From the IMG/VR virus record IMGVR_UViG_3300048438_000153, positions 211,103 to 275,102 of that record: 64,000 bases of DNA; one strand, given 5' to 3'. The stretch comes from a virus. The position numbers and the translations under genes were made by a program. Shown here piece after piece: positions 35,945 through 43,765 of the stretch. How positions within the stretch are numbered: the stretch's first letter is position 1; every line of letters begins with the position of its first letter. The notes beneath the pieces were generated by a model. That model had not been told where the DNA came from. It worked only from the letters and a program-made list of their open reading frames with translations, and did not search any database.

Positions 35945-36417
35945 ACCCTAAGCATCTTAGAGTAAGAGTCGCTCAGTGCGATTTGATATCCTCAAACTCT
36001 CCATGCCCTCGTAGGAAAGTGGGTGCTCTTATCATTGACCCTCAGACTAATGTGGTAATCAGCGAGGGTTACAACGGCACTCCTAGAGGATCAGACAAAA
36101 GATACTGCGGTGGGGAGTATCTCTGTGAACGCGAAGAGATGGCTATCCCGAGCGGGACGAGAAACGATGTCGGATGTCACCACGCAGAAATGAACGCAAT
36201 ACTTAATGCTTCAAGGGTAGGGCAATCTACACTTGGAAAATGGCTTATCGCCAACTGCGACCCATGCCTGATGTGCGCGAAAGCGATACATCATGCTGGT
36301 ATTGAGAAACTATTCGCCCCCAACCTATCTTCGGGAGATCACATAGAGGGTCTTGAATATCTCAAGAATAATGGCATCTCACTCGAAGCACTGCCTACCA
36401 CAGAGGAAGACCCATGA
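35941..36417 (+). CDS. dCMP deaminase
   Basis: The enzyme deaminates dCMP to dUMP to feed dTMP synthesis. The zinc site is complete: H81-A-E83 and P108-C109-x-x-C112. Extra cysteines at 56 and 62 resemble the second zinc site of T4-type dCMP deaminases. Length (158 aa) is normal. It is joined to its neighbours by ATGA on both sides, lying inside the split methyltransferase cluster. A co-role in making a modified base cannot be excluded but nothing here shows it. Confidence 0.88.
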   Translation: MNPKHLRVRVAQCDLISSNSPCPRRKVGALIIDPQTNVVISEGYNGTPRGSDKRYCGGEYLCEREEMAIPSGTRNDVGCHHAEMNAILNASRVGQSTLGKWLIANCDPCLMCAKAIHHAGIEKLFAPNLSSGDHIEGLEYLKNNGISLEALPTTEEDP

Positions 36418-37115
36418 AAGAAATGATCGACTATTTCCTAGCGATGATAACCCCTCCGATTGAGGACGCTTTAGTTCTCGTCTCAAAGCCTTCAGAAATA
36501 GACTATGATAAGTATCTAGACAACAGTGGGATAATCCCAACCTATAAGCCCTCTGTTCATGGATTAATATTACTTTCCGAACCCACTGAGAAAGAGGCGG
36601 AGCTTATTTTCTCAATACTTAAACCTGGCGCCCACATCGTGCTAATCCCAAGCGAAGACACCCTAATCGGACATAAGGGTGTCATAGAGTTAGAGGACAT
36701 TGGATGTGAGGTTCGAGATGCAATCTTTGTAGCAGAAGACGCTGAGAGCTTTTATTACACGTCAAAAGCGAGCCGTTCAGAAAGAGAATCGGGATTAACA
36801 CCTGAGAAAGAGGGGGCGCGAGCTAACACACATCCTACAGTGAAGCCCATTTCTATCATGGAGTGGTGCGCTAGAGACACCCCACCCAACTCCACTGTTG
36901 TAGACCCATTCTTAGGCTCGGGTACGACAGGCATTGCGATGTCTCGTTTAGGGCATTGCTTTGTGGGGATAGAGCTTCAGCCTGAGTACGCTAAAATCTG
37001 CGAGGCGCGTATTCGGTATTGGATGCCCATAGGCACTGAGGTTAACTCTGAAGCAGAGGTAGGAAAGACCGAAGAGAAAGAGGGGAGGACTCTTTCCATC
37101 TTCGACCTCTTCTAA
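36414..37115 (+). CDS. DNA methyltransferase C-terminal piece (AdoMet site)
   Basis: The C-terminal half has HPTVKPISIMEWCA and VVDPFLGSGTTGIAMSRLG, which is methyltransferase motif X plus motif I binding AdoMet, then CFVGIELQPEYAKICEARI. The N-terminal half resembles a worn methyltransferase core (KPGAHIVLIP..., ELEDIGCEVRDAIF), but its DPPY motif is gone. Together with 35152-35733 it would make a complete enzyme in two chains. Two unrelated genes separate the pieces. It ends within four bases of a convergent small membrane gene. Confidence 0.75.
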   Translation: MKEMIDYFLAMITPPIEDALVLVSKPSEIDYDKYLDNSGIIPTYKPSVHGLILLSEPTEKEAELIFSILKPGAHIVLIPSEDTLIGHKGVIELEDIGCEVRDAIFVAEDAESFYYTSKASRSERESGLTPEKEGARANTHPTVKPISIMEWCARDTPPNSTVVDPFLGSGTTGIAMSRLGHCFVGIELQPEYAKICEARIRYWMPIGTEVNSEAEVGKTEEKEGRTLSIFDLF

Positions 37116-37216
37116 TATCTCTCGTACCATCGCTCTGCTTTGTACTCAGGACTCTCTATTTTCACTGAGAAGAACAGAGGGAGCAGAGAGATAAAAAGTA
37201 AGAATAAAAAACACAT
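37112..37216 (-). CDS. Small single-span membrane protein, 34 aa
   Basis: On the minus strand an ATG at 37216 is preceded by TAAGGAGG seven bases upstream, a near-perfect ribosome site. The peptide starts MCFLFLLFISLLPLFFSV, a membrane helix or uncleaved signal, and ends with a charged aromatic tail (EYKAERWYERY). It overlaps the convergent methyltransferase stop by four bases. It is the only minus-strand gene within a 14-kb plus-strand block. Function unknown; a host envelope target is likely from the hydrophobic segment. Confidence 0.65.
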   Translation of the reverse strand: MCFLFLLFISLLPLFFSVKIESPEYKAERWYERY

Positions 37217-37283
37217 CAAATAGCCTCCTTAGTTAGTATACACACAGTATGTGGATGTAAGACTTATCGAAAGGAGATTACAT

Positions 37284-37934
37284 ATGATACTTGGATTAGA
37301 CCCCTCTCTCCGAAACTTCGGATGGGTTCTCATGGAAGATGACGGCATCTTCTTAGACAAAGGAATGATGTCTACAGAAGCGAGCATGGTCTTCGTTGAG
37401 AGGTATGTCTTTCTCAGAGAAGGTCTGCGAGAAGTCGTTCAGAAAGTACGAGCAGATCACCCTGATAAGACGCTCAGAGTAGGTATCGAGTCACCCATCT
37501 TCAACGACCTTTACTCTGAGGGTATGTACGGACTCTTTCTCTACTCTAACGAAGCTCTCATGCTAGAGAAGTGTGACACGGTGTACTTGTCGCCCAATCA
37601 AGTCAAAGCTCACGCCGCTTCTTTCTTAAATCGACCGAAAGGGTGGAAGATGCAGAAAGGAGACATGGTGGACGCGGTTAAGGAAGCCACTGAGGGTCAG
37701 GGCGCGAAGAGGTGGAATCACCACCAAGCAGACGCTTATTGGGTCGGGCGCACTGCGGGTCGGTTTTGGCAACTGACCGAGGGTACGATCACCCGAGATG
37801 ATCTCTCAGACTTAGAGCGTAGGCAATTCACTGATTATGAGAAATATGTGCGCGGAAAGAAGGCGGGCAAGACCAAAAGGAAAGGCATAACCTACAAGGA
37901 AAACGACAGATATTTCCGTTGGTCTGAAGATTAA
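37284..37934 (+). CDS. RuvC-like Holliday junction resolvase
   Basis: The RNase H-like resolvase fold is indicated by ILGLDPSLRNFGW with catalytic D6, VGIESP with E69, and HHQADAYWVGR with D150. ATG 37284 has AAAGGAG seven bases upstream; the open frame to 37251 has no ribosome site. The C-terminus is basic (KKAGKTKRKG), suited to DNA binding. It heads the recombination block with recA just downstream and should resolve branched DNA before packaging. Confidence 0.8.
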   Translation: MILGLDPSLRNFGWVLMEDDGIFLDKGMMSTEASMVFVERYVFLREGLREVVQKVRADHPDKTLRVGIESPIFNDLYSEGMYGLFLYSNEALMLEKCDTVYLSPNQVKAHAASFLNRPKGWKMQKGDMVDAVKEATEGQGAKRWNHHQADAYWVGRTAGRFWQLTEGTITRDDLSDLERRQFTDYEKYVRGKKAGKTKRKGITYKENDRYFRWSED

Positions 37935-37964
37935 GTTTTTTATTCGGTGTGCGCCCTCACGACT

Positions 37965-37972
37965 CTGATATA
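37965..37972 (+). promoter_or_regulatory. CTGATATA promoter-like box before recA
   Basis: CTGATATA lies 46 bases before the recA ATG in an 83-base gap. The stretch around it, GGTGTG at 37946-37951 and CACC at 37982-37985, is partly self-complementary. The box matches those at 8292 and 43449. No -35 hexamer is apparent. Confidence 0.4.
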
Positions 37973-38017
37973 AGGGTGTGTCACCTTTGATCCCTAAGAG
38001 GAAAGGAAGCCGAGAAC

Positions 38018-39181
38018 ATGGCTAAAGGAAAGAGAAAGACAGATTTAATGGCGGCGGCAAAAGTCGTAGCAGGCGTTTTGAAAGAGGATCATGTTGTTTC
38101 TCTCGACCCAAACAGTCTTAAAGAAAGCAGACCTCACGTTTCAACAGGGTCAGTAGCTCTCGATTATCTCATCGGGGGGAAAGAGAACGAACATGGAGTG
38201 CGCCCATGTCCAGGAATACCGAAAGGAAATATCACAAACCTTTACGGCTTGGCGGGTGCGGGAAAGACTACAATCGCGCTTCAGACTGCCGCTCAGGTGT
38301 GCGCGGAGGGCGGTACTTGTGTTTATATTGATTGGGAGCACGAAGTTGACCATAGATACGCCTCAGTCTTAGGTGTTCCTGTTTCTGACCCCTCCAAGTT
38401 TCTCCTGATTCAGCCTGATACTCTTGAGGCGGGACTGCGCTACATCTTTACCATGACTGATGCGGGAGTAGACCTCATCGTCATCGACTCTGTGGGCGCG
38501 GCTGTTCCGAAAGCCGTCTTTGAAAAGAATGACGATGGCCCTACGCCCGTAGGTCTTAACGCTCGTCTTTGGAGCACCTACCTCCCTAAGATCAAGAGTA
38601 AGATCAAATCCTCTGAGACTGCAATAATAGGCATTTCTCAGCTCCGTGAGTCCATCGGGGGAATGTCCTTCGCAGGCCCTAAGAAGATCCCTCAAGGTGG
38701 TAAGGCTTGGACGTTCTACTCGACCCTTCAGATTATGCTTCGCGTAGTCGGAAAAGAGAAAGGAAAACAGTGGGACGGTATGCAAGGAAAGGTCGTGGAA
38801 ACCGTACTCGGTACTGCGGTGAGGGCGAAGCTCGACAAGTGCAAGGTTTCTGACTCGGCGCACAAGGAAGTTGATTTCTATCTGATGTCGGGAGAAGGTG
38901 TCGATAACGTCCGTACTGTCCTTGAGCTTGGCGTTAAGACAGGCGTGGTAAGCAAGAAGGGATCTTGGTTCTCTTGGACGGGGAGTGAGGGTGAGGTTCG
39001 AGGTCAAGGTCTTAACTCTTTCAAGGATATGCTCACCGACGATCACGTCTCTCAGATTTTCGCTCAAGTTAAGCCGTTCCTCGCTGACCCGAAGAAAGCG
39101 AAGAGCGAAGAAGCGCCGAGCCTTGAGGATCTCGCAAATCTCGGAGGCGATGAGGATGACGATCTTCTAGGGGATTTGTGA
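38018..39181 (+). CDS. recA: RecA/UvsX recombinase
   Basis: RecA-type strand exchange ATPase. Walker A is GLAGAGKT (77-84), followed by CVYIDWEHEVDHRYA (the catalytic Glu region) and LIVIDSVGAAVPKAVFE (Walker B and loop L1). The ISQLRESIGGMSFAGPKKIP stretch is loop L2-like, with the family's IPQGGKAW form. The C-terminal region from about 340 is acidic (GGDEDDDLLGDL), like bacterial RecA tails. Length 387. AGGAAAGGA precedes the start. It heads the recA-sbcC-sbcD block and overlaps the next gene by GTGA. Confidence 0.93.
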   Translation: MAKGKRKTDLMAAAKVVAGVLKEDHVVSLDPNSLKESRPHVSTGSVALDYLIGGKENEHGVRPCPGIPKGNITNLYGLAGAGKTTIALQTAAQVCAEGGTCVYIDWEHEVDHRYASVLGVPVSDPSKFLLIQPDTLEAGLRYIFTMTDAGVDLIVIDSVGAAVPKAVFEKNDDGPTPVGLNARLWSTYLPKIKSKIKSSETAIIGISQLRESIGGMSFAGPKKIPQGGKAWTFYSTLQIMLRVVGKEKGKQWDGMQGKVVETVLGTAVRAKLDKCKVSDSAHKEVDFYLMSGEGVDNVRTVLELGVKTGVVSKKGSWFSWTGSEGEVRGQGLNSFKDMLTDDHVSQIFAQVKPFLADPKKAKSEEAPSLEDLANLGGDEDDDLLGDL

Positions 39182-39438
39182 AAGCGTATTTCTTATTGAT
39201 CCTTCTCATCTTCACGATGATCGTTAATGCGTATAAAGCGAAGCCTGATGAAAAGGTAACTTTGTATGCATGTAGAGACAGCCGTGAGCGCCTTTTTTTC
39301 GTGGGCGAGAAAGAACACTACCGAGACTTTCTGAAGAGAGGTGTATTTTCTAAGTCCTCTTGCAGATCGGCTGATATTAGTGTTCATAAGTGGATGAGCT
39401 TAAGAAGAAGGCGTCGCAAGTTGCCTCACCCACTCTAA
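39178..39438 (+). CDS. Small exported or anchored protein, 86 aa
   Basis: The GTG at 39178 overlaps the recA stop. The N-terminus MKAYFLLILLIFTMIVNAYK is a clear signal peptide or membrane anchor. The rest is basic with cysteines in YACRD and KSSCRS, which could form one disulphide in the periplasm, and ends in an Arg-rich stretch. No family recognised. It is odd for an exported protein to be coupled between recA and sbcC. Confidence 0.6.
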   Translation: MKAYFLLILLIFTMIVNAYKAKPDEKVTLYACRDSRERLFFVGEKEHYRDFLKRGVFSKSSCRSADISVHKWMSLRRRRRKLPHPL

Positions 39439-39452
39439 GAAAGAGAGAAACC

Positions 39453-40583
39453 ATGAAGATCAAAGTAGAGAACTTTCAGTCTATCAAGAACACAGAGATA
39501 GAGGTTAAAGGACTCACTGTGATCACAGGTGAGAACAGCATCGGAAAGTCGGCTCTCGCTCGCGCTTTCAATGGGGTGTTCACGAATCTTAGAGGTAATG
39601 CTCATGTGAGGAATGGCGAGTCTCATTCTTCTGTGTGCGTCTCCTTTGAAGATGGGAATGAAGTCCTATGGGAGAAGGGCAAGAAGGTCAATCGGTATGT
39701 TGTAAATGGGAAAGAGATCGCTAAGGTTGGATCGGGTGTCCCTGACGAAGTTAAGAGTCTAGGTGTCAGCGGTGTAGAGGTCGATGGGAAAGAGCTGTAC
39801 CCTCAGATCGCGAAGCAGTTTCAAAACATCTTTCTCTTAGACCTCCCTCCAAGCGCACTGTCCTCTGCGCTCTCTGATGTTAATGTGATCCAACAGCTTG
39901 AGAAAGCATCTGCAAAAGCGCGATCAGAAGTCCGAGATATCAAGTCGAGAATGAAGGTCAAGAGAGAAGACCTAACGCAAGCTCAGAGTAACCTCAATGC
40001 CTATGTGGGTTTTGACTACTCCAAAGTCCTTTCTTACGAGCAAGCTGAGCAGAGAAAGAACGAGACTGAGGCTCTTCTTCTTAAAGCGGAGAAGCTCGCA
40101 GAAAAAAGAGCCAAGATCACCTCGATCATCGACGCTCTTTCTGAAGCAGATCGCGTGACTTTACCTAAGCTCGACCAATCGAAGTTCAGTCACCTAGATG
40201 AAGCCGTAACCGCGAGAAGAAAGAAAAACAAGATAGAGAACCTTATCTTAATCATTGAGGTCGGACTCGATAGTTACTCCGCTCCTGTGACTCCAAACGT
40301 GAGAGACACCTCAGAGATAGAGAGGCTAAGGGCTCGAAGGGTCAAGCTCAGTCGCGCAGTAGGGGTGCTTTCCGATATAGCAAAAGCACCTGAGCTGATC
40401 CCGATGGAGGACCACTCTGAGACGATCAATATGCTAGAGAGAAAGAAGAAGCTCGGTTGGGGTATCGTCCTCGTTGAGAAAGAGATTCGGACTCTCGGAA
40501 AGGAAAGAACAATGGTTCAGAAGAAGATTACAGAGGGCATCTGCCCTGTCTGTCTGAGAGAGGGAGACTCATGCCTAAGCTAG
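39453..40583 (+). CDS. sbcC: SbcC/Rad50 N-terminal half with zinc-hook end
   Basis: MKIKVENFQSIKNTEIEVKG leads into Walker A GENSIGKS (26-33), as in Rad50/SbcC N-lobes, and NIFLLDLPPSALSSALSD is the following family block. A coiled coil runs from about 160 to 350. The protein then ends, nine residues after C364-P-V-C367, the CXXC zinc hook that normally sits at the middle of SbcC. The signature and Walker B lobe is missing here and appears as a separate gene at 45026. ATG 39453 is chosen as the first codon of the conserved start. Overlaps sbcD by 13 bases. Confidence 0.82.
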   Translation: MKIKVENFQSIKNTEIEVKGLTVITGENSIGKSALARAFNGVFTNLRGNAHVRNGESHSSVCVSFEDGNEVLWEKGKKVNRYVVNGKEIAKVGSGVPDEVKSLGVSGVEVDGKELYPQIAKQFQNIFLLDLPPSALSSALSDVNVIQQLEKASAKARSEVRDIKSRMKVKREDLTQAQSNLNAYVGFDYSKVLSYEQAEQRKNETEALLLKAEKLAEKRAKITSIIDALSEADRVTLPKLDQSKFSHLDEAVTARRKKNKIENLILIIEVGLDSYSAPVTPNVRDTSEIERLRARRVKLSRAVGVLSDIAKAPELIPMEDHSETINMLERKKKLGWGIVLVEKEIRTLGKERTMVQKKITEGICPVCLREGDSCLS

Positions 40584-41545
40584 TGTGGCGAACAGATGTT
40601 CATATGGGAGATAGGACACCGCGCCGACGCACAGGAGATTGGTGCGCCGATGTGGTTAAGAAACTCAAATGGGTTGGAGAGAAAGCGAAAGAGATAGGAG
40701 CTGACGCTGTGATTGATGGGGGCGATTTCTTCGACGTTAAGTCGCCCGCTAAAAACTCCCACAACCTTGTTAGAAAGAGCTGTGAGACTCACTCAGAATA
40801 CCCCTGTCCTGTCTATGCGCTCGTTGGGAATCATGATGTTAAGTATGGCAACATCGACTACCTACCTGAGCAACCTCTAGGTGTCCTCTTCTCTTCGGGT
40901 GTGTTCAAGCAGTTCGGAGACGAGAAAGAAATAATCTTAGAGGGTGATGGAGTCAAAGTCAGAGTGGTCGGAATCCCTTATCATGGGGTGGAGTATGACT
41001 TCGATAGGCTCTCATCTATCACTAAGAAAGATGAGGACTACTTGCTCGTGGCTTGTCATCTTCTAGCGAGGCGCGGAAAGACAGGCTCGATGTTTGAGGG
41101 TGAGGATATCATCGGGTATGACTTTCTGAACTCCATACAGGGAGTTGATGGTTGGTTCTTTGGTCATTGGCATAAGGATCAGGGCATAAAGACTCTTAAG
41201 AACGGCTCTACAGTAGTCAATGTGGGTTCTTTAACGAGAGGGTCGCTCCACCTAGACGACTTAGATCGGAAGCCTTGTGTAGTAGAGGTTGAAGCCACGA
41301 AAGAAGGGATCAGATTCACGCGCCACAACGTACCCGTGAGGGATACAAAGGATGCTTTTAAGATAGAGGAAGCGGTGAGAGAGAATGAGGACTCAGATCG
41401 CATGATAGAGATTGTTGAGAAGATGAAGGCTGTAGCTACATCAGGTTGGTCGGGCATGACGCTCATTGATAAGGTCAGCGGAATGTCTCTCTCAAATGAA
41501 GTGAGGGAGAAGGTCATATCTTACTTGGAGGAGACAGCGAAATGA
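40571..41545 (+). CDS. sbcD: SbcD/Mre11-type nuclease
   Basis: This is a calcineurin-like phosphoesterase that processes DNA ends with SbcC. All metal motifs are present: D9-x-H11, G51-D52, G-N87-H88-D89, H163 in VACHLL, and G198-H199-W-H201. Length 324 is normal for phage members. It overlaps the SbcC N-half and is joined by ATGA to the next gene, so the nuclease and N-lobe should be made in matched amounts. Confidence 0.88.
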   Translation: MPKLVWRTDVHMGDRTPRRRTGDWCADVVKKLKWVGEKAKEIGADAVIDGGDFFDVKSPAKNSHNLVRKSCETHSEYPCPVYALVGNHDVKYGNIDYLPEQPLGVLFSSGVFKQFGDEKEIILEGDGVKVRVVGIPYHGVEYDFDRLSSITKKDEDYLLVACHLLARRGKTGSMFEGEDIIGYDFLNSIQGVDGWFFGHWHKDQGIKTLKNGSTVVNVGSLTRGSLHLDDLDRKPCVVEVEATKEGIRFTRHNVPVRDTKDAFKIEEAVRENEDSDRMIEIVEKMKAVATSGWSGMTLIDKVSGMSLSNEVREKVISYLEETAK

Positions 41546-42384
41546 AGAATCTATTTACTTTCTTAATATTGGTTTCTATCCCTTTGAACGCCCATGCTTT
41601 TGAGAAGAGGCTCGAAGAGTGCAAGGCGAGCTATCAGAGGTTCTTTCCCAAGTGCATCAGCTCCTTTAATCAGAAGAGATGCTTGTGGGAAGGTCTAGAG
41701 GCACTAAGAAATAGTGATGTCTTCAGTTACAAGCCTCAAGACAATGACCCCATTACTGAGGTCAGCAGAGCTCGATACAAGACCACTCGCGAGTATAAGG
41801 TTCGCCTGAAAGCCTTAAAGAGAGACAGGGCAAGCCTACCTCTCAAAACCTTCTGCTTCTTAGAGCCGAATCTAGTTGACTACACCGATGACATCAGAGC
41901 GTGGCGCTATGACAGAAAGAAAAAAAAGCTAAGGGCTTTGCTCAGAGGAGTTAATCAGCAAGTGGACACCGCGTCCTCAGAGTTATCAGGCTTCGTCGCT
42001 ACGAACCTTATGCCTGTAGCAGACCTCGACGAGCCTGTTTTCTTTTCGGTGGGTCGCTTTATTGGAGGCGGTCTTGAAGGACTGTTTCTCACGCACACTA
42101 AGATCTTCTTATTCTTCAAGATCAAGTCGGTACGTCTCAAGTCTCACCCCAACTACGAACACCCTCGCTATTTGTCTAAGAATGAGCTAAAGGAAGAAGC
42201 ACTACGGGTGGGCATCTCTGTCAAAGAGATGAGAGACTTTCTTGGGAAAGAACACAGCCCCACTACGAAGCACATTGAAGTCAGAGTAACTGACCTCCTC
42301 CTATGTGAAGATCTGTACCACTCAGACCAAGACTGCTTTGATCCTTTCCCACTCCTAGTCAGCTCAAGAGGGAGGATTTACTGA
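41542..42384 (+). CDS. Exported protein with Sec signal peptide, 280 aa
   Basis: The N-terminus MKNLFTFLILVSIPLNAHAF is a textbook signal peptide with an A-H-A cleavage site. The mature part has several cysteines (C28, C38, C47, then CEDLYHSDQDCF near the end) and a central hydrophobic stretch (FIGGGLEGLFLTHTKIFLFF). No family is recognised. It is coupled to sbcD by ATGA, although SbcD is cytosolic. Possible roles are envelope modification or superinfection exclusion; nothing in the sequence decides. Confidence 0.65.
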   Translation: MKNLFTFLILVSIPLNAHAFEKRLEECKASYQRFFPKCISSFNQKRCLWEGLEALRNSDVFSYKPQDNDPITEVSRARYKTTREYKVRLKALKRDRASLPLKTFCFLEPNLVDYTDDIRAWRYDRKKKKLRALLRGVNQQVDTASSELSGFVATNLMPVADLDEPVFFSVGRFIGGGLEGLFLTHTKIFLFFKIKSVRLKSHPNYEHPRYLSKNELKEEALRVGISVKEMRDFLGKEHSPTTKHIEVRVTDLLLCEDLYHSDQDCFDPFPLLVSSRGRIY

Positions 42385-42400
42385 TCTGTCTTACCTTGTT

Positions 42401-42408
42401 CCGATATG
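42401..42408 (+). promoter_or_regulatory. CCGATATG promoter-like box
   Basis: CCGATATGAGTAG lies about 40 bases before the nuclease gene start, in the only gap between the exported protein and that gene. It matches the dnaX upstream box at 30888 over ATATGAGTAG. Confidence 0.4.
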
Positions 42409-42445
42409 AGTAGTCCTAGATTCGGTATTGTAGGAGGTAACAGAT

Positions 42446-43429
42446 TTGAATCAGGACGACGAGATGAAGAACCTATATTGGTCACACGTTAAGATGATGA
42501 GGGAATGTCCTCAGAAGTTCCTTTGGCATAAGGGTCACCCACTCCATGATCTCGGAGCTGGACAAGGAAAGCGAAAGCCACTCCCCCCTGAAGATCAGAG
42601 ACAGTCTGAGCATCACCTATTGATGGGTAGTGTGCTTTCTAAGGTGGTTGAAGACCTTTATAACCATGAGCTTTGGAAAGAACCTAAGAATCTCCCTCAA
42701 AAGGTTGAGGAGATCGCTCGGAAAGAGTTCGTTTTTGAGGAACAGAGGCGCTACTGTCTGTGGACGTACATGACGCGAGAAGACTGCATCGACATCTGCG
42801 TGAAAGGTGCGCTCAACTACCTCAGAATAATGAAAGAGAACCGCTTGCTCGGAGTGTGGAACAAGTCAGAGCTTAAGATGACACCCTCAGTGAACAAGTA
42901 TTTCAATGCGTCAGGGATCGCGGATCTTGTGTATCGAGACAAACAAGATCAAATCCATATTCTTGATGGAAAGAACGCCTCAACGCCAGGGAAATATGAG
43001 GATGAGGATCAGCTCAGGTGGTATGCGCTCTGTTTCCGTTTACAGTATGGTCAGATGCCTCATCGTCTCGGTTTCTTTTACTTTCGATATCCTTCAGACA
43101 ATCCACCTGGAAACCTCAGCCACGTTGATGAGAAATACAGAGAGGATTGGACAGGGTTCATTGAGGTAGACTGCGATATCAGCGACATTAAGAGACTCGC
43201 GAAAGAAGCGGTAGAGACAAGCAAGGCGATCCACAGAGGTGTGTTCGAGCCCAACCCTGTCCCGAAGCACTGCACAATGTGTGTCTACGAGTCTGTATGC
43301 GAAGAGCGCCAAGCCCAAAAGCAAAGAAACGCAGCCAAGAGAGGGTTAAGAAGAACAAGCACACCCGACCCACTTAAAGACAGGGGAGAAACAGGATTCT
43401 TAGATCTGTCTTTTGGTGTGAAAAAATAA
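42446..43429 (+). CDS. Cas4/RecB-like PD-(D/E)XK nuclease with 4 Cys
   Basis: Core nuclease motifs are G-I-A-D in NASGIADLVYRD and D-G-K in HILDGKNAS, followed by a Q-x-x-x-Y-like DQLRWYALCF. Four cysteines, C21 near the start and C276, C279, C285 near the end, are placed as in the iron-sulphur Cas4/AddB family. The TTG at 42446 is favoured by AGGAGG eight bases upstream; an ATG at 42464 is an alternative. Surrounding genes are recombination factors, so it probably makes single-stranded ends for RecA. No Cas genes or CRISPR array accompany it. Confidence 0.78.
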   Translation: MNQDDEMKNLYWSHVKMMRECPQKFLWHKGHPLHDLGAGQGKRKPLPPEDQRQSEHHLLMGSVLSKVVEDLYNHELWKEPKNLPQKVEEIARKEFVFEEQRRYCLWTYMTREDCIDICVKGALNYLRIMKENRLLGVWNKSELKMTPSVNKYFNASGIADLVYRDKQDQIHILDGKNASTPGKYEDEDQLRWYALCFRLQYGQMPHRLGFFYFRYPSDNPPGNLSHVDEKYREDWTGFIEVDCDISDIKRLAKEAVETSKAIHRGVFEPNPVPKHCTMCVYESVCEERQAQKQRNAAKRGLRRTSTPDPLKDRGETGFLDLSFGVKK

Positions 43430-43448
43430 GCTCAGCCCTCCTTATTTT

Positions 43449-43456
43449 CTGATATA
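43449..43456 (+). promoter_or_regulatory. CTGATATA promoter-like box before clamp unit
   Basis: CTGATATA lies 37 bases before the coiled-coil gene that starts the clamp/SbcC C-half unit. It is identical to the boxes at 8292 and 37965. Confidence 0.42.
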
Positions 43457-43492
43457 TCCTAGCTCCCCTAATCTCGGAGAAAGGAAAGACTT

Positions 43493-43765
43493 ATGTCTGA
43501 ACCTACAGTCCAAGACCTAGTAGAAAGACGAGACGAAATCGAGAGCCGTAAAGCCAAACTCAGCGGTAAGCTAGAGTCTGCCAAATCTGCTCTCGGAGAG
43601 ATCGACACTCGCCTTTCTGAAATGGGTCTTGACCCCTCAGACCTAGACGCTGAAATAGAGCGCCTGAGATCAGAGCGCGACCTCGCACTCGCTAAATTTA
43701 AACAAGAGCTTGAAGAAGCTGAAGAAATCATCACCACCATAGAAGACAGGATTAGAAACCTATGA
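43493..43765 (+). CDS. Coiled-coil protein, 90 aa
   Basis: Nearly the whole protein is heptad-patterned helix (VQDLVERRDEIESRKAKLSG ... LEEAEEIITTIEDRIRNL) with a short break at GLDPSD. No family can be assigned. It lies between the SbcC N-half with its hook and the SbcC C-half, and its length with the C-half's 75-residue coil roughly equals the N-half's coil. It might be a third SbcC piece completing the return arm; this is speculative. It overlaps dnaN by ATGA. Confidence 0.6.
   Translation: MSEPTVQDLVERRDEIESRKAKLSGKLESAKSALGEIDTRLSEMGLDPSDLDAEIERLRSERDLALAKFKQELEEAEEIITTIEDRIRNL

Noticed and set aside
38369-39067. Minus-strand 232-codon frame opposite recA
   Set aside because: recA is certain on the plus strand; this frame has no ribosome site and no family resemblance.
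42446-43429. Cas4 as part of a CRISPR adaptation module
   Set aside because: No Cas1, Cas2 or array in the window; neighbours are RecA, SbcD and the clamp, so an AddB/RecB-like phage nuclease is the simpler reading.
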